From the NCBI GenBank assembly GCA_017467745.1, contig JAFUKV010000058.1:1-10625 (forward strand): a stretch of DNA of 10,625 bases. The letters run 5' to 3'. This DNA is from Bacteroidaceae bacterium. GTDB lineage: Bacteria > Bacteroidota > Bacteroidia > Bacteroidales > CHK158-818. Positions 1 to 7,268 of this stretch are shown one piece after another. The notes beneath the pieces were generated by a model. The model was not told the origin of the DNA, did no database searches, and saw nothing but the letters and a program-made list of their open reading frames with translations. The translations under genes were made by a program, and so were the position numbers. Position 1 is the first letter of the stretch, and each line of letters starts with the position of its first letter.

Positions 1-1126
1 CAATGGCAATAGCTTCTATTTTGTATGTTTTTACCAACTGAATTAGTTTATGGGCTGCATTTTTTTTATCCGATTGCGGCGGGTGGGGGAAAATCGTTTC
101 ATTATATAATAGATTGCCTTGATTATCTAAACAAACTATCTTGCAACCGGTACGATATCCCGGATCTATACCCAATATTCGTTTCTGTCCTAATGGCGGA
201 GCCATTAACAGTTGTCTGAGGTTTTCAGCGAATATGCGAATCGCTTCCGTATCGGCTTTTTCTTTCGATAAATTATTGAATTCTGTTTCGATAGAAGGCT
301 TTATTAAGCGTTTGTAAGCGTCTTTTACGGCTTCGGCTACCAAGAGGCCGGTTTCATAATTGTTTCTGACGAAGATTTTTTGTAGTCTTTCTATGCAGAT
401 GTCTGCGTCCGGTTCGATAGAAACTCTTAGAAAGCCCTCTTTTTCTCCTCGTCGCATAGCTAATAACCGATGCGAAGAACAGCGTTTTAAAGGTTCGTTC
501 CAGTCGAAATAATCACGGAATTTATTGCCTTCTTCCTCTTTACCTTTTATTACTTTGGATGAGATAATTGCGTTACGATCAAAAATGTTTCGTATTATGT
601 TTCTGGCCTTTTCATTTTCGTTAATCTGTTCGGCAATAATGTCGCATGCTCCTTTCAAAGCTTCTTCGGCATTGCGTATATCTCCTTTTATATAAGTAGC
701 GATTTGGTGAGAGGGGATGGTTTTGTCTTGTTGCCGGAAAATCCGTGTGGCTAACGGTTCTAAACCTTGTTGTCGGGCTATTTCCGCTCGTGTGCGTCGT
801 TTGGGTTTATATGGTAAATAAATGTCTTCCAGTTCAGTCGGATTCCAGCATGATTCAATGCGAGTTTTAAGTTCGTCTGACATTTTTCCGGCTTCTTCAA
901 TAGTCGACAATATGGTATCTTTTCGCTTTTTTATTTCACCAAGTTTTTCGGCTTGTGTATTGATGTCGGCAATTTCTACTTCATTCAGTCCTCCGGTAAT
1001 CTCTTTTCTGTATCGGCTTATAAAAGGGATAGTACAGCCTTGTTCTAATAAAAGCAATGTGTTTTCTATCTGTTTTTCGTTTATGTTGAGAGCCTCAGAA
1101 ATGAGCCGTCCGAATATTTTTTCCAT
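1..1126 (-). CDS. tex: Tex-family RNA-binding transcription accessory protein, N-terminal part (3' end beyond window)
   Basis: The first 375 codons are present; the gene continues past the left edge. Full-length Tex is usually a little over 700 residues, so about half is seen. Tex is a cytoplasmic nucleic-acid-binding protein linked to transcription. The start MEKIFGRLIS is followed by the helical Tex N-terminal domain, with the typical stretches IPFISRYRKEITGGLNE (about residues 33-49) and ELEDIYLPYKPKRRTRAEIA (about 98-117). The RNase H-like YqgF domain begins near residue 317 with ILGIDPGYRTGCK, a hallmark of the family. The HhH and C-terminal S1 domains would lie outside the window. The ATG at 1126-1124 is chosen because it begins the conserved N-terminus and a promoter-like sequence lies about 55 bases upstream. 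It is a housekeeping gene divergent from the cluster and probably functionally unrelated to it. Confidence 0.95.
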   Translation of the reverse strand, partial: MEKIFGRLISEALNINEKQIENTLLLLEQGCTIPFISRYRKEITGGLNEVEIADINTQAEKLGEIKKRKDTILSTIEEAGKMSDELKTRIESCWNPTELEDIYLPYKPKRRTRAEIARQQGLEPLATRIFRQQDKTIPSHQIATYIKGDIRNAEEALKGACDIIAEQINENEKARNIIRNIFDRNAIISSKVIKGKEEEGNKFRDYFDWNEPLKRCSSHRLLAMRRGEKEGFLRVSIEPDADICIERLQKIFVRNNYETGLLVAEAVKDAYKRLIKPSIETEFNNLSKEKADTEAIRIFAENLRQLLMAPPLGQKRILGIDPGYRTGCKIVCLDNQGNLLYNETIFPHPPQSDKKNAAHKLIQLVKTYKIEAIAI

Positions 1127-1179
1127 ACAATATTAGTATTTCTTCTGCACAGTTTGTTTATTTTCATAAAATCTGAAAT

Positions 1180-1210
1180 CAAAGGTACGAAAAAGATGAA
1201 TTAAATTAAA
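1180..1210 (-). promoter_or_regulatory. Candidate Bacteroidota promoter for tex
   Basis: On the minus strand TACCTTTG (1187-1180) matches the Bacteroidota -7 consensus TAnnTTTG exactly. Nineteen bases upstream is TTTA (1210-1207), one base off the -33 element TTTG. Transcription would start about 50 bases before the tex ATG. The spacing and position fit, but the assignment rests on motif match only. Confidence 0.55.
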
Positions 1211-1321
1211 ATCTTAAAGTCGGAACAAGGCTCTCCAAATATAACCGTAGTATAGTATATAAAAGATTCTTTCGTTATGTTTTATTAACTTTATAATGTC
1301 TCATATATTTTTAAAAGCCTA

Positions 1322-1329
1322 TATATTTG
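1322..1329 (+). promoter_or_regulatory. Candidate -7 promoter element for the IclR regulator gene and possibly the downstream cluster
   Basis: TATATTTG is an exact match to the TAnnTTTG -7 element. No good -33 TTTG is present about 19 bases upstream. The transcription start would fall near 1336, giving a leader of only about 20 bases that lies inside the tandem repeat at 1329-1366. That arrangement suits repression by a protein bound at the repeat. The region is AT-rich, so a chance match is possible. Confidence 0.4.
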
Positions 1330-1366
1330 CTTCCAAATATGAAAATAGCTTCCAAATATGGAAAAC
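1329..1366 (+). repeat. Tandem 19-bp direct repeat, candidate IclR operator
   Basis: Two adjacent copies, 1329-1347 and 1348-1366, share the 13 bases GCTTCCAAATATG followed by an A-rich tail. The second copy contains TTCCA-AATA-TGGAA (1351-1364), an inverted repeat with 5-base arms of the kind IclR-family dimers recognise. A degenerate third copy, CTCCAAATAT, lies at 1233-1242. The repeat starts at the last base of the -7 element and runs over the ATG at 1358, so a bound protein would block transcription start. Autoregulation by the encoded IclR protein is inferred from position and symmetry. Confidence 0.55.
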
Positions 1367-2155
1367 ACAAAAATCGATATAAGTGTAGAAGAGTCGTATA
1401 AAGTGCCGAATTTAGAGAAAGGGATAGCCGTGCTGGAATTGCTTTCGTTTGTGGGCGCGGGAATGACTTTGCAAGAAATAAAGGTAGAACTTGAAATATC
1501 GCAGACTACCGCTTATCGTATTTTAAATACATTGGTACGTCGCGGATACCTTCTCTACAATGAAACTTCTAAAAAGTACAGATTATCTCGTAAAATGCTG
1601 ACCGTAGGTTTTCGTGCCGTGCAAGAGCATAATTTGTTGGAGTTGGTGTTGCCTCGTTTGCGCCAGTTGCGCGATAAGGTAAAAGAAACGGTATGTTTCG
1701 GTGTGTTAGGAGCTGAAAAGGCTTTATTTATAGAGCAGGCTATCGGTACGCATCCGTTTTGTTTTGTTCTTTCTCCCGGTAAGGTAATTGATTTGCATTG
1801 TTCCGCTCCCGGAAAAGCGATGATGGCTTATTTGCCCGCTAATATTCGGGATGCTTATTTGTCGAAAATGGATTATAAGATTTATAATGCCAATACCATA
1901 ACTAACGAAAAAGATTATTTGGACGAACTTGCCAAAGTACGTTTAAAAGGGTATGCCGTCGATAATGAAGAAGAGATGGGAGGCGTAATTTGTATAGGAG
2001 CTCCGATTATGAATTTTCACGGCTATCCTTGTGGCAGTATATGGATTTCCGGACCGAAAGACCGTTTGCCCGAAGAGTCTATTATTATGTATGCCGAGTG
2101 CATTATGCAGGCGGCGGAAGAGGTTTCGTTTGAGATGGGATATACGAAAGATTAG
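1358..2155 (+). CDS. IclR-family transcriptional regulator
   Basis: A 265-residue cytoplasmic DNA-binding regulator, the normal length for IclR proteins. The N-terminal winged helix-turn-helix spans about residues 17-85, with the recognition-helix region at ISQTTAYRILNTLVRRGYL and a wing at YRLSRKML. The C-terminal effector-binding domain (about 95-260) shows the usual signatures: HCSAPGKAMMAYLP, then GYAVDNEEEMGGVICIGAPI, then GSIWISGP. The family senses small metabolites and commonly controls adjacent catabolic genes and itself. Only 23 bases separate it from the next gene on the same strand, so it may head the transcript of the cluster. The ATG at 1358 is used because a promoter-like element lies just upstream; it falls inside the tandem repeat. 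The effector is unknown and could be an intermediate of the downstream pathway. Confidence 0.93.
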   Translation: MENTKIDISVEESYKVPNLEKGIAVLELLSFVGAGMTLQEIKVELEISQTTAYRILNTLVRRGYLLYNETSKKYRLSRKMLTVGFRAVQEHNLLELVLPRLRQLRDKVKETVCFGVLGAEKALFIEQAIGTHPFCFVLSPGKVIDLHCSAPGKAMMAYLPANIRDAYLSKMDYKIYNANTITNEKDYLDELAKVRLKGYAVDNEEEMGGVICIGAPIMNFHGYPCGSIWISGPKDRLPEESIIMYAECIMQAAEEVSFEMGYTKD

Positions 2156-2178
2156 ATACTATTAAAAATGAATCGAAC

Positions 2179-3969
2179 ATGAATACACGTAGTTATATAA
2201 AGAGATGGGGGCTTTTTGTCATATTGATGGCTGTTGTGTTTCCGGTCGCTATGTCTCAACAAAATGCGGAAACATCGCCTTTGTATGTTACCGGAATTGG
2301 CCGGACAGATGCCGGAGGCTTCGTTGTAACGGAAAAAGGGCTTAAACAAGCTGTTCTATATTCTCCTGAATGTAAGATAGAAAAAAAATGGGAATTAGAC
2401 GATATTCCTACCGGTGTAGCGGTAAAAGGAGATAAAGTTTTTATCACTACTTTCGGGGACAAGCAAGGAAGTGTGCATTTCTTGGATTTGTCTACCGGAA
2501 AAATAGAACATACTCTTGTAACAGGGTCGGGGGCGAATGCTCCTATTGTGAATGCCGAAGGCGATAAATTATATGTTTTGAATCGTTTTCAGGGAACGGT
2601 ATCGGAGGTGGAAATATCTAATCCGGATAAAATAAGAACCGTTTCTGTATTGAGAGAACCGCGCGGAGCGGCTTTTGATATGTCCGGAAAATATCTGTTT
2701 GTGGCAAATTTTTTGCCGCAGCAACGTGCCGATGTAGATACGGTTGCAGCTTGTGTTTCGGTAATAGATATTGATTCGTTTAAAAAGATAAAAGATATAC
2801 AGCTCTATAATGGCAGTAACGCATTGAGAGGTATTTGCACATCGCACGATGGTAAATATATTTTCGTAACGCATAATTTAGGGCGTTTTCAAGTTCCGAC
2901 CAGTCAATTACAGCAAGGTTGGATGAATACCAGTGCGATGAGCGTGATAGATGCCTCTTCATTAGAATATTTAGGGGCGGTACTTTTAGATGAGGCCGAA
3001 CGAGGAGCTGCCGGAATTTGGGGCATAGTTTCTACTCCGGATAAATTGCTGATAACCCATTCGGGAACACACGAAGTCAGTGTGATTGATTATCCTGCAT
3101 TTTTGAAAAAATTTGAGCGATATACCGATAAATCGAAACTGTCGTACGATTTAATGTTTATGAACGGTTTGCGCGAACGTGTTTCATTGGTCGGAAACGG
3201 ACCTCGTGATTTTGTGGTGTCTGGTAATAATGTAATTATCCCTACTTATTTCTCTGATACGCTGAATATCGTTTCTTTGGCCGATAATAGCGTGTCAATC
3301 GAGGCTATGCAGCCGAAACGGATAGAAAGTCGCATACATAATGGCGAAAAATATTTCAATGATGCTGTTCATTGTTTTCAAAGTTGGCAATCATGTAACG
3401 GCTGTCATCCGGGAGATGCCCGAACAGATGGAATGAACTGGGATTTGATGAATGATGGTATAGGTAATTCTAAAAATTGCAAGAGTATGCTGTACGCGCA
3501 TGTTACGCCACCTTGTATGATTTCAGGTATTAGGGCTGATGCCGAAGCTGCTGTACGTGCTGGATATAAGTTGATACAGTTTACCGATCTTCCGGAAGAT
3601 TTTGCTTGTTGTGTCGATGAATATTTAAAATCGTTGAAACCTGTTCCCAGTCCGTATTTGGTAAATGGGGAACTGAGCGAAAAAGCGAAAAGAGGCCGTA
3701 AGGTATTTGAGAAGATGGAATGTGATAAATGTCATTCCGGTCCTTATTATACAGATATGTCTATGCACCGGATAGGAGAAGACGTAGAGTTTGAAACAGG
3801 TTGGGATACGCCTACTTTAATAGAAGTTTGGCGTACGGCGCCTTATCTGTTCGATGGTCGGGCTGCTACAATCGAAGATATGCTTGACATACACAAGCAT
3901 GGATTAAATAAGAAAAAAATATCGAAAAAAGAATTGGACGAGTTGGCGGAATACGTCAAATCGCTTTGA
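2179..3969 (+). CDS. Exported beta-propeller protein with C-terminal di-haem cytochrome c domain
   Basis: A 596-residue protein with a signal peptide (residues 1-26, probable cleavage AMS|QQ). Residues about 33-385 form a YVTN/YncE-like beta-propeller with recurring blades such as GDKLYVLNRFQGTVSEVEIS and SGKYLFVANF. Residues about 395-596 resemble the cytochrome c peroxidase/MauG superfamily, with two haem-binding motifs: CNGCH (C406, C409, H410) and CDKCH (C515, C518, H519). Near the C-terminus comes the family-typical TPTLIEVWRTAPYLFDGRAA. Two covalent haems in the periplasm or at the cell surface are predicted, implying electron transfer or peroxide- or substrate-linked oxidation. Whether the propeller binds substrate or partner is unknown. 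It lies 23 bases after the regulator and 19 before the next gene. Family assignment is firm; the reaction is not. Confidence 0.88.
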   Translation: MNTRSYIKRWGLFVILMAVVFPVAMSQQNAETSPLYVTGIGRTDAGGFVVTEKGLKQAVLYSPECKIEKKWELDDIPTGVAVKGDKVFITTFGDKQGSVHFLDLSTGKIEHTLVTGSGANAPIVNAEGDKLYVLNRFQGTVSEVEISNPDKIRTVSVLREPRGAAFDMSGKYLFVANFLPQQRADVDTVAACVSVIDIDSFKKIKDIQLYNGSNALRGICTSHDGKYIFVTHNLGRFQVPTSQLQQGWMNTSAMSVIDASSLEYLGAVLLDEAERGAAGIWGIVSTPDKLLITHSGTHEVSVIDYPAFLKKFERYTDKSKLSYDLMFMNGLRERVSLVGNGPRDFVVSGNNVIIPTYFSDTLNIVSLADNSVSIEAMQPKRIESRIHNGEKYFNDAVHCFQSWQSCNGCHPGDARTDGMNWDLMNDGIGNSKNCKSMLYAHVTPPCMISGIRADAEAAVRAGYKLIQFTDLPEDFACCVDEYLKSLKPVPSPYLVNGELSEKAKRGRKVFEKMECDKCHSGPYYTDMSMHRIGEDVEFETGWDTPTLIEVWRTAPYLFDGRAATIEDMLDIHKHGLNKKKISKKELDELAEYVKSL

Positions 3970-3988
3970 TATAGAGGAAAGAAGAGAG

Positions 3989-5140
3989 ATGAGAAATGTA
4001 CGAACTAAATATGTTCATGCTGCGGAAAACGCCGATTTTTCCGTTATGGTAACAGAATTGCTTTCTGCTTATCGTCCGCAGGGCATACCGGTTAGGATGG
4101 TTTTTTTCGGATCTCCCGAAAGTAACGTCTCCTTTTGCCAGCAAAAAGAGCGGATATGTACAGGGATAAGTCAAAAGTATGGAGAGCACTCTCCGGTTGT
4201 ATCGTATATAGCGCAGACTCCGCTCGACGGGAGTGGAATGGTACTTGAAGTTCATGAAATTCTTCCGGAAGCGGGAGACCGTTTAGAGTATAAACGATTT
4301 GAAAATATTCCTTACATCGTGTTGAGCGGGAAAGAGGGTGATTTATTGTTTCTGGGTGCAGTTTCAGGAGCAGATATAGATGCATCTGTGCAGCGACAGT
4401 CCGAAGAAATATTTACGAAAATACAAAAAGTTCTGCAAGCAGAAAATATGCCGGTGAATGCGATTGTCAGGCAGTGGAATTATTTAGAGCGAATTACCGG
4501 TTTTGAAGGAGATATACAACGTTATCAGGCATTCAATGATGCGCGTTCCGTATTTTACGAGCAAACGGAATGGGAGTGCGGTTACCCTTCCGCCACAGGG
4601 ATAGGTACAAGTTTCGGAGGCGTACAGGTTGAATTGCAGGCTTTTCTTCCGAAACAGGACGGAAAAATGCCGGTTGCATTGGATAATCATTTGCAAATAG
4701 CGGCTCATGCCTATTCGCAACAAGTTTTGTTGGGTCAAAAGAATAGTGGTCTAAAAATGAAAACTACTCCGAAGTTTGAACGGGCGAAGTTGGTATTTAC
4801 TCCGATAGAAAAGATAATTTATATTTCCGGTACAGCTGCTATACGGGGAGAATTGAGCTTAATTGACTCGGATATTCAGAGTCAGACATTGGCCACGTTA
4901 GAAAATATAGAGTATCTTATTTCGGCAGAGTCTCAGCTTAAAGCCGGTATGCAAGACGGGAATGACGCACGGATAGAGAGTTTCCGCATATATGTAAAGC
5001 ATATTTCAGATATGGAAAAGTGTAAAGCTGTGGTTTCTCAACGATATCTCGATGTCCCGGTTATTTATGTAAAGGCCGATATTTGCCGGGATGAATTGTT
5101 GGTAGAGATAGAAGGTGTCGCATTATCGAAGATTAATTAA
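3989..5140 (+). CDS. Chorismatase-like protein (FkbO/Hyg5 type, RidA superfamily)
   Basis: A 383-residue protein without signal peptide, so cytoplasmic. Several stretches match chorismatases, a branch of the YjgF/RidA fold: IVRQWNYLERI (residues 159-169), CGYPSATGIGTSFGG (197-211), YISGTAAIRGE (278-288), and a C-terminal LLVEIEG (370-376). The C-terminal Glu is in the region where the family carries its catalytic acid. Known relatives (FkbO, Hyg5, XanB2) remove pyruvate from chorismate to give a dihydroxycyclohexadiene carboxylate or a hydroxybenzoate. After GTAAIRGE this protein reads LSLIDSD, where I recall a His/Gly-Asp pattern in characterised enzymes, so its activity may differ. The purine-rich GAGGAAAGAAGAGAG (3974-3988) before the ATG could serve as an unusually good ribosome-binding site for this genome. 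Its place in a sugar-type cluster is unexplained. Confidence 0.72.
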   Translation: MRNVRTKYVHAAENADFSVMVTELLSAYRPQGIPVRMVFFGSPESNVSFCQQKERICTGISQKYGEHSPVVSYIAQTPLDGSGMVLEVHEILPEAGDRLEYKRFENIPYIVLSGKEGDLLFLGAVSGADIDASVQRQSEEIFTKIQKVLQAENMPVNAIVRQWNYLERITGFEGDIQRYQAFNDARSVFYEQTEWECGYPSATGIGTSFGGVQVELQAFLPKQDGKMPVALDNHLQIAAHAYSQQVLLGQKNSGLKMKTTPKFERAKLVFTPIEKIIYISGTAAIRGELSLIDSDIQSQTLATLENIEYLISAESQLKAGMQDGNDARIESFRIYVKHISDMEKCKAVVSQRYLDVPVIYVKADICRDELLVEIEGVALSKIN

Positions 5141-5152
5141 ATAAAATAATAA

Positions 5153-5839
5153 ATGAAAATAAAAGTATTAAAAATAGCGTTGGTTGCAGTTGCCGCTGTT
5201 TTTGCGGCGGGTTGCTGTGGTAATGCTGAGAATGTAAAAAACACAGAAGTTATGAAAGAAAAAGAACCTTACAAGAAAAAGTACACGAATGCCGATTTTT
5301 ATAAGGACGGCGTGTTTCAACAAGATGTTGCGAAAAAAGCATTTTATGACATGTTCGAGTATTATGGTTATCCCATTACTCCATTATTAGAAAAAGATGC
5401 TTGGTATACAGATTTCGGTTTAGGCGATTTTGAAAATTGCGGTATGGGAGGTATTTTCTGGGTTAATGACTCTGTAAACGGGTATTTCTCTCATGATATT
5501 TATCTGCTTCCGGGACAAATGATACCCGAACACTCGCATGTAAAAACTACTTTTCCTGCTAAAATGGAAAGTTGGATGGTACAGCACGGAAGTTGTTACA
5601 ACTTTACGGAACTGGGTGAGCCGAAAGCGGATGCAGATCAAATCATACCGGTCTCTCAGTTACCTACTACCATCTCTAAAAACTATGTGATGCAAAACAT
5701 CGGAGAAGTAATTCACTTAGGAAAAATCGGCTCATGGCATTTCTTGAAAGCGTGCGAACAAGGAGCCATTGTACATGAATTTGCCAACTATCACGATGGC
5801 GCAGGATTACGTTTTACTAACCCCAAAGCTAATTTATAA
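5153..5839 (+). CDS. Lipoprotein with cupin domain, D-lyxose isomerase-like
   Basis: A 228-residue protein beginning with a lipoprotein signal: a hydrophobic segment (residues 5-19) and lipobox AAGC with the lipidated Cys at 21. A spacer rich in Lys and Glu follows, so it is membrane-anchored outside the cytoplasm. The folded part shows a cupin motif: G121, five residues, then H127-S-H129, E139 and, six residues on, G146. H196 in a GSWHF context is a good candidate fourth metal ligand. The H-to-E gap (nine residues) is longer than in most cupins. The overall pattern, including GQMIPEHSH, resembles D-lyxose ketol-isomerases and related sugar isomerases. A metal-dependent aldose-ketose isomerase is a reasonable guess, but an extracytoplasmic one would be unusual. 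It is 12 bases after the chorismatase-like gene and 5 before the VOC gene. Confidence 0.75.
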   Translation: MKIKVLKIALVAVAAVFAAGCCGNAENVKNTEVMKEKEPYKKKYTNADFYKDGVFQQDVAKKAFYDMFEYYGYPITPLLEKDAWYTDFGLGDFENCGMGGIFWVNDSVNGYFSHDIYLLPGQMIPEHSHVKTTFPAKMESWMVQHGSCYNFTELGEPKADADQIIPVSQLPTTISKNYVMQNIGEVIHLGKIGSWHFLKACEQGAIVHEFANYHDGAGLRFTNPKANL

Positions 5840-5844
5840 AGAAT

Positions 5845-6162
5845 ATGAGAACTTTAAATCATTACGGTATACCTACCGATATAAAAAAGGAGGGTGAAGT
5901 ATATAGCCCTGATATGAAATTACACATGACCGATTTTAATAGCAGCCCTAACAGAATAGAGTTTCTTCGTTTCGATGCAGACTCTCAAATGCCTGAATTG
6001 CTGAAAACCCATGCGCACATCGCTTATGTAGTTGATGATATTGATGCGGAAATGACGGGTAAGCCGGTTGTGTTACCTAAAACAGTTTTGTCAGACGAGT
6101 TGACCATTGCTTTTATCGAAGAAGAAGGAATAGCCATCGAACTGATGCAATTTACCAAATAA
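5845..6162 (+). CDS. Short VOC (glyoxalase/epimerase-like) protein
   Basis: A 105-residue cytoplasmic protein, shorter than the usual 120-140 residues of single-chain VOC enzymes. Two beta-alpha-beta modules can be traced: residues about 3-44 (LNHYGI to IEFLRF) and about 57-103 (AHIAYVVDDIDAEM to IELMQF). Putative metal ligands fall at the positions used by glyoxalase I: H6, E39, H58 and E99, a two-His, two-Glu set. That favours a metal-dependent isomerase, epimerase or lyase over a dioxygenase, which has a two-His, one-Glu site. It sits 5 bases after the cupin gene, so the two are almost certainly cotranscribed and may be translationally linked. Given DhaK/DhaL and LsrF downstream, I infer a role in rearranging a carbonyl intermediate, comparable in step though not in fold to LsrG. 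Confidence 0.78.
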   Translation: MRTLNHYGIPTDIKKEGEVYSPDMKLHMTDFNSSPNRIEFLRFDADSQMPELLKTHAHIAYVVDDIDAEMTGKPVVLPKTVLSDELTIAFIEEEGIAIELMQFTK

Positions 6163-6195
6163 ATAGAAGTGTAACCTTGATATTCAGAGTAAGAT

Positions 6196-7206
6196 ATGAA
6201 AACGAAATTTATCAACGAAACAGACAATATAACGAGTGAATTGCTTGAAGGTTATGTGGCCGCATACAGAGATAAAGTGAAATTAGGTGCTGAAAATATC
6301 GTTGTTCGTGCTCAACCTAAGTGCGATTCGAAAGTAGCGATTGTAACATTAGGCGGTTCCGGTCATGAACCGGCTTTAAGCGGTTTTGTAGGTGAAGGTA
6401 TGTTAGATTGTTCGGTTGTGGGCGATATATTTGCCGCTCCCGGAGCTCAGCGTCTTTTTCAAGCGTTGCAAATGTTTAAACGCGATGCCGGAATCTTATT
6501 GGTAGTATTGAACCATTCAGGCGACATTATGAGTGCCAATATGGCAACGCAGTTGGCTGAGCGTGCCGGAATTAAAGTGAAAAAGTTAATTACTCACGAC
6601 GATATTAGTGCGGGGTTAGATGCGCCTGACGATGATCGTCGCGGGTTGGCAGGGTGTATTCCGCTATATAAAATTGTAGGGGCGGCTGCCGAAGAAGGTA
6701 AATCGCTGGATGAGATATATGAAATAGGAGAGCGATTTAACCGTCAGGTTGCAACATTGGCAGTGGCGATGCGTAGTTGCACGCATCCGCAAAACGGAGC
6801 GGTGATTTCGTCGTTGGCCGAAGGCGAGATAGAAATCGGAATGGGACAGCACGGCGAAGGCGGCGGCGGACGTCAAATGTTGGTTTCTGCCGATGATACT
6901 GCCTCTCAAATGGTTGCGTTGTTGATGAAGAAACTGTCATTGACAAGTGGTGATAAAGTTGCCTTGTATATCAATGGAGTGGGAGCTACTACGCATATGG
7001 AGTTAAATATCGTTTTCCGTAAAACGGCTCAGATACTACAAGATGCCGGTATTGAGATAATGGATTCGCGTATTGGAGAAATGCTTACTGTTCAAGAACA
7101 AGCTGGATTCCAGATGATTTTGGCGAAAGTCGACGCAGACCATATCGGCTATTTAAAAAATAGCATGTCTGACGCTCCTTATTGGACGGTTATCGGTAAA
7201 AAATAA
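6196..7206 (+). CDS. dhaK: Dihydroxyacetone kinase-type substrate-binding subunit DhaK
   Basis: A 336-residue cytoplasmic protein close to E. coli DhaK in length and landmarks. GGSGHEP (53-59) gives H57, NHSGD (106-110) gives D110, and GQHGE gives H219. These correspond with an offset of one to E. coli H56, D109 and H218, where His218 forms the covalent hemiaminal with the ketone carbonyl. Other signatures are GFVGEGMLDCSVVGDIFAAP and INGVGATTHMEL. Around the active site it departs from the dihydroxyacetone enzymes as I recall them: NHSGDIMSA in place of NYTGDxxNF, and Gln rather than Ile before the catalytic His. This suggests a different short-chain ketose or dione substrate. Phosphoryl transfer needs DhaL, encoded 62 bases downstream. 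The phosphorylated product is presumably passed to LsrF. Confidence 0.92.
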   Translation: MKTKFINETDNITSELLEGYVAAYRDKVKLGAENIVVRAQPKCDSKVAIVTLGGSGHEPALSGFVGEGMLDCSVVGDIFAAPGAQRLFQALQMFKRDAGILLVVLNHSGDIMSANMATQLAERAGIKVKKLITHDDISAGLDAPDDDRRGLAGCIPLYKIVGAAAEEGKSLDEIYEIGERFNRQVATLAVAMRSCTHPQNGAVISSLAEGEIEIGMGQHGEGGGGRQMLVSADDTASQMVALLMKKLSLTSGDKVALYINGVGATTHMELNIVFRKTAQILQDAGIEIMDSRIGEMLTVQEQAGFQMILAKVDADHIGYLKNSMSDAPYWTVIGKK

Positions 7207-7218
7207 TACGGTTTCTAA

Positions 7219-7254
7219 AAGTAGCCGTTTGCTGTTTTGTTCAAACGGTTACTT
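7219..7254 (+). other. Strong intergenic hairpin between dhaK and dhaL
   Basis: AAGTAGCCGTTTG (7219-7231) pairs with CAAACGGTTACTT (7242-7254): 13 pairs including one G-U, around a 10-base loop. There is no proper run of T after the stem, so it is a poor classical terminator. It begins 12 bases after the dhaK stop and ends 14 bases before the dhaL ATG. It could be a partial terminator, a processing site or a 3' stabiliser setting the DhaK:DhaL ratio. The structure is clear; the role is inferred. Confidence 0.6.
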
Positions 7255-7268
7255 AATCAAATAAGTAT

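Noticed and set aside
822..1136. A 104-codon plus-strand frame.
   Set aside because: It is the antisense shadow of tex; the minus-strand product is clearly conserved.
1339..1401. A 20-codon open frame starting in the first repeat copy and overlapping the iclR start in another frame.
   Set aside because: It arises because the 19-bp repeat duplicates the ATG out of frame; there is no ribosome-binding site or sign of coding character.
2168..2182. A four-codon leader frame (MNRT) whose stop overlaps the ATG of the propeller/cytochrome gene.
   Set aside because: Too short to distinguish from chance in AT-rich sequence, and it lacks the repeated or rare codons expected of an attenuator peptide.
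6172..6179. TAACCTTG before dhaK as a possible internal -7 element.
   Set aside because: One mismatch to TAnnTTTG and no -33 element at the right spacing; the 33-base gap is ordinary for an operon.
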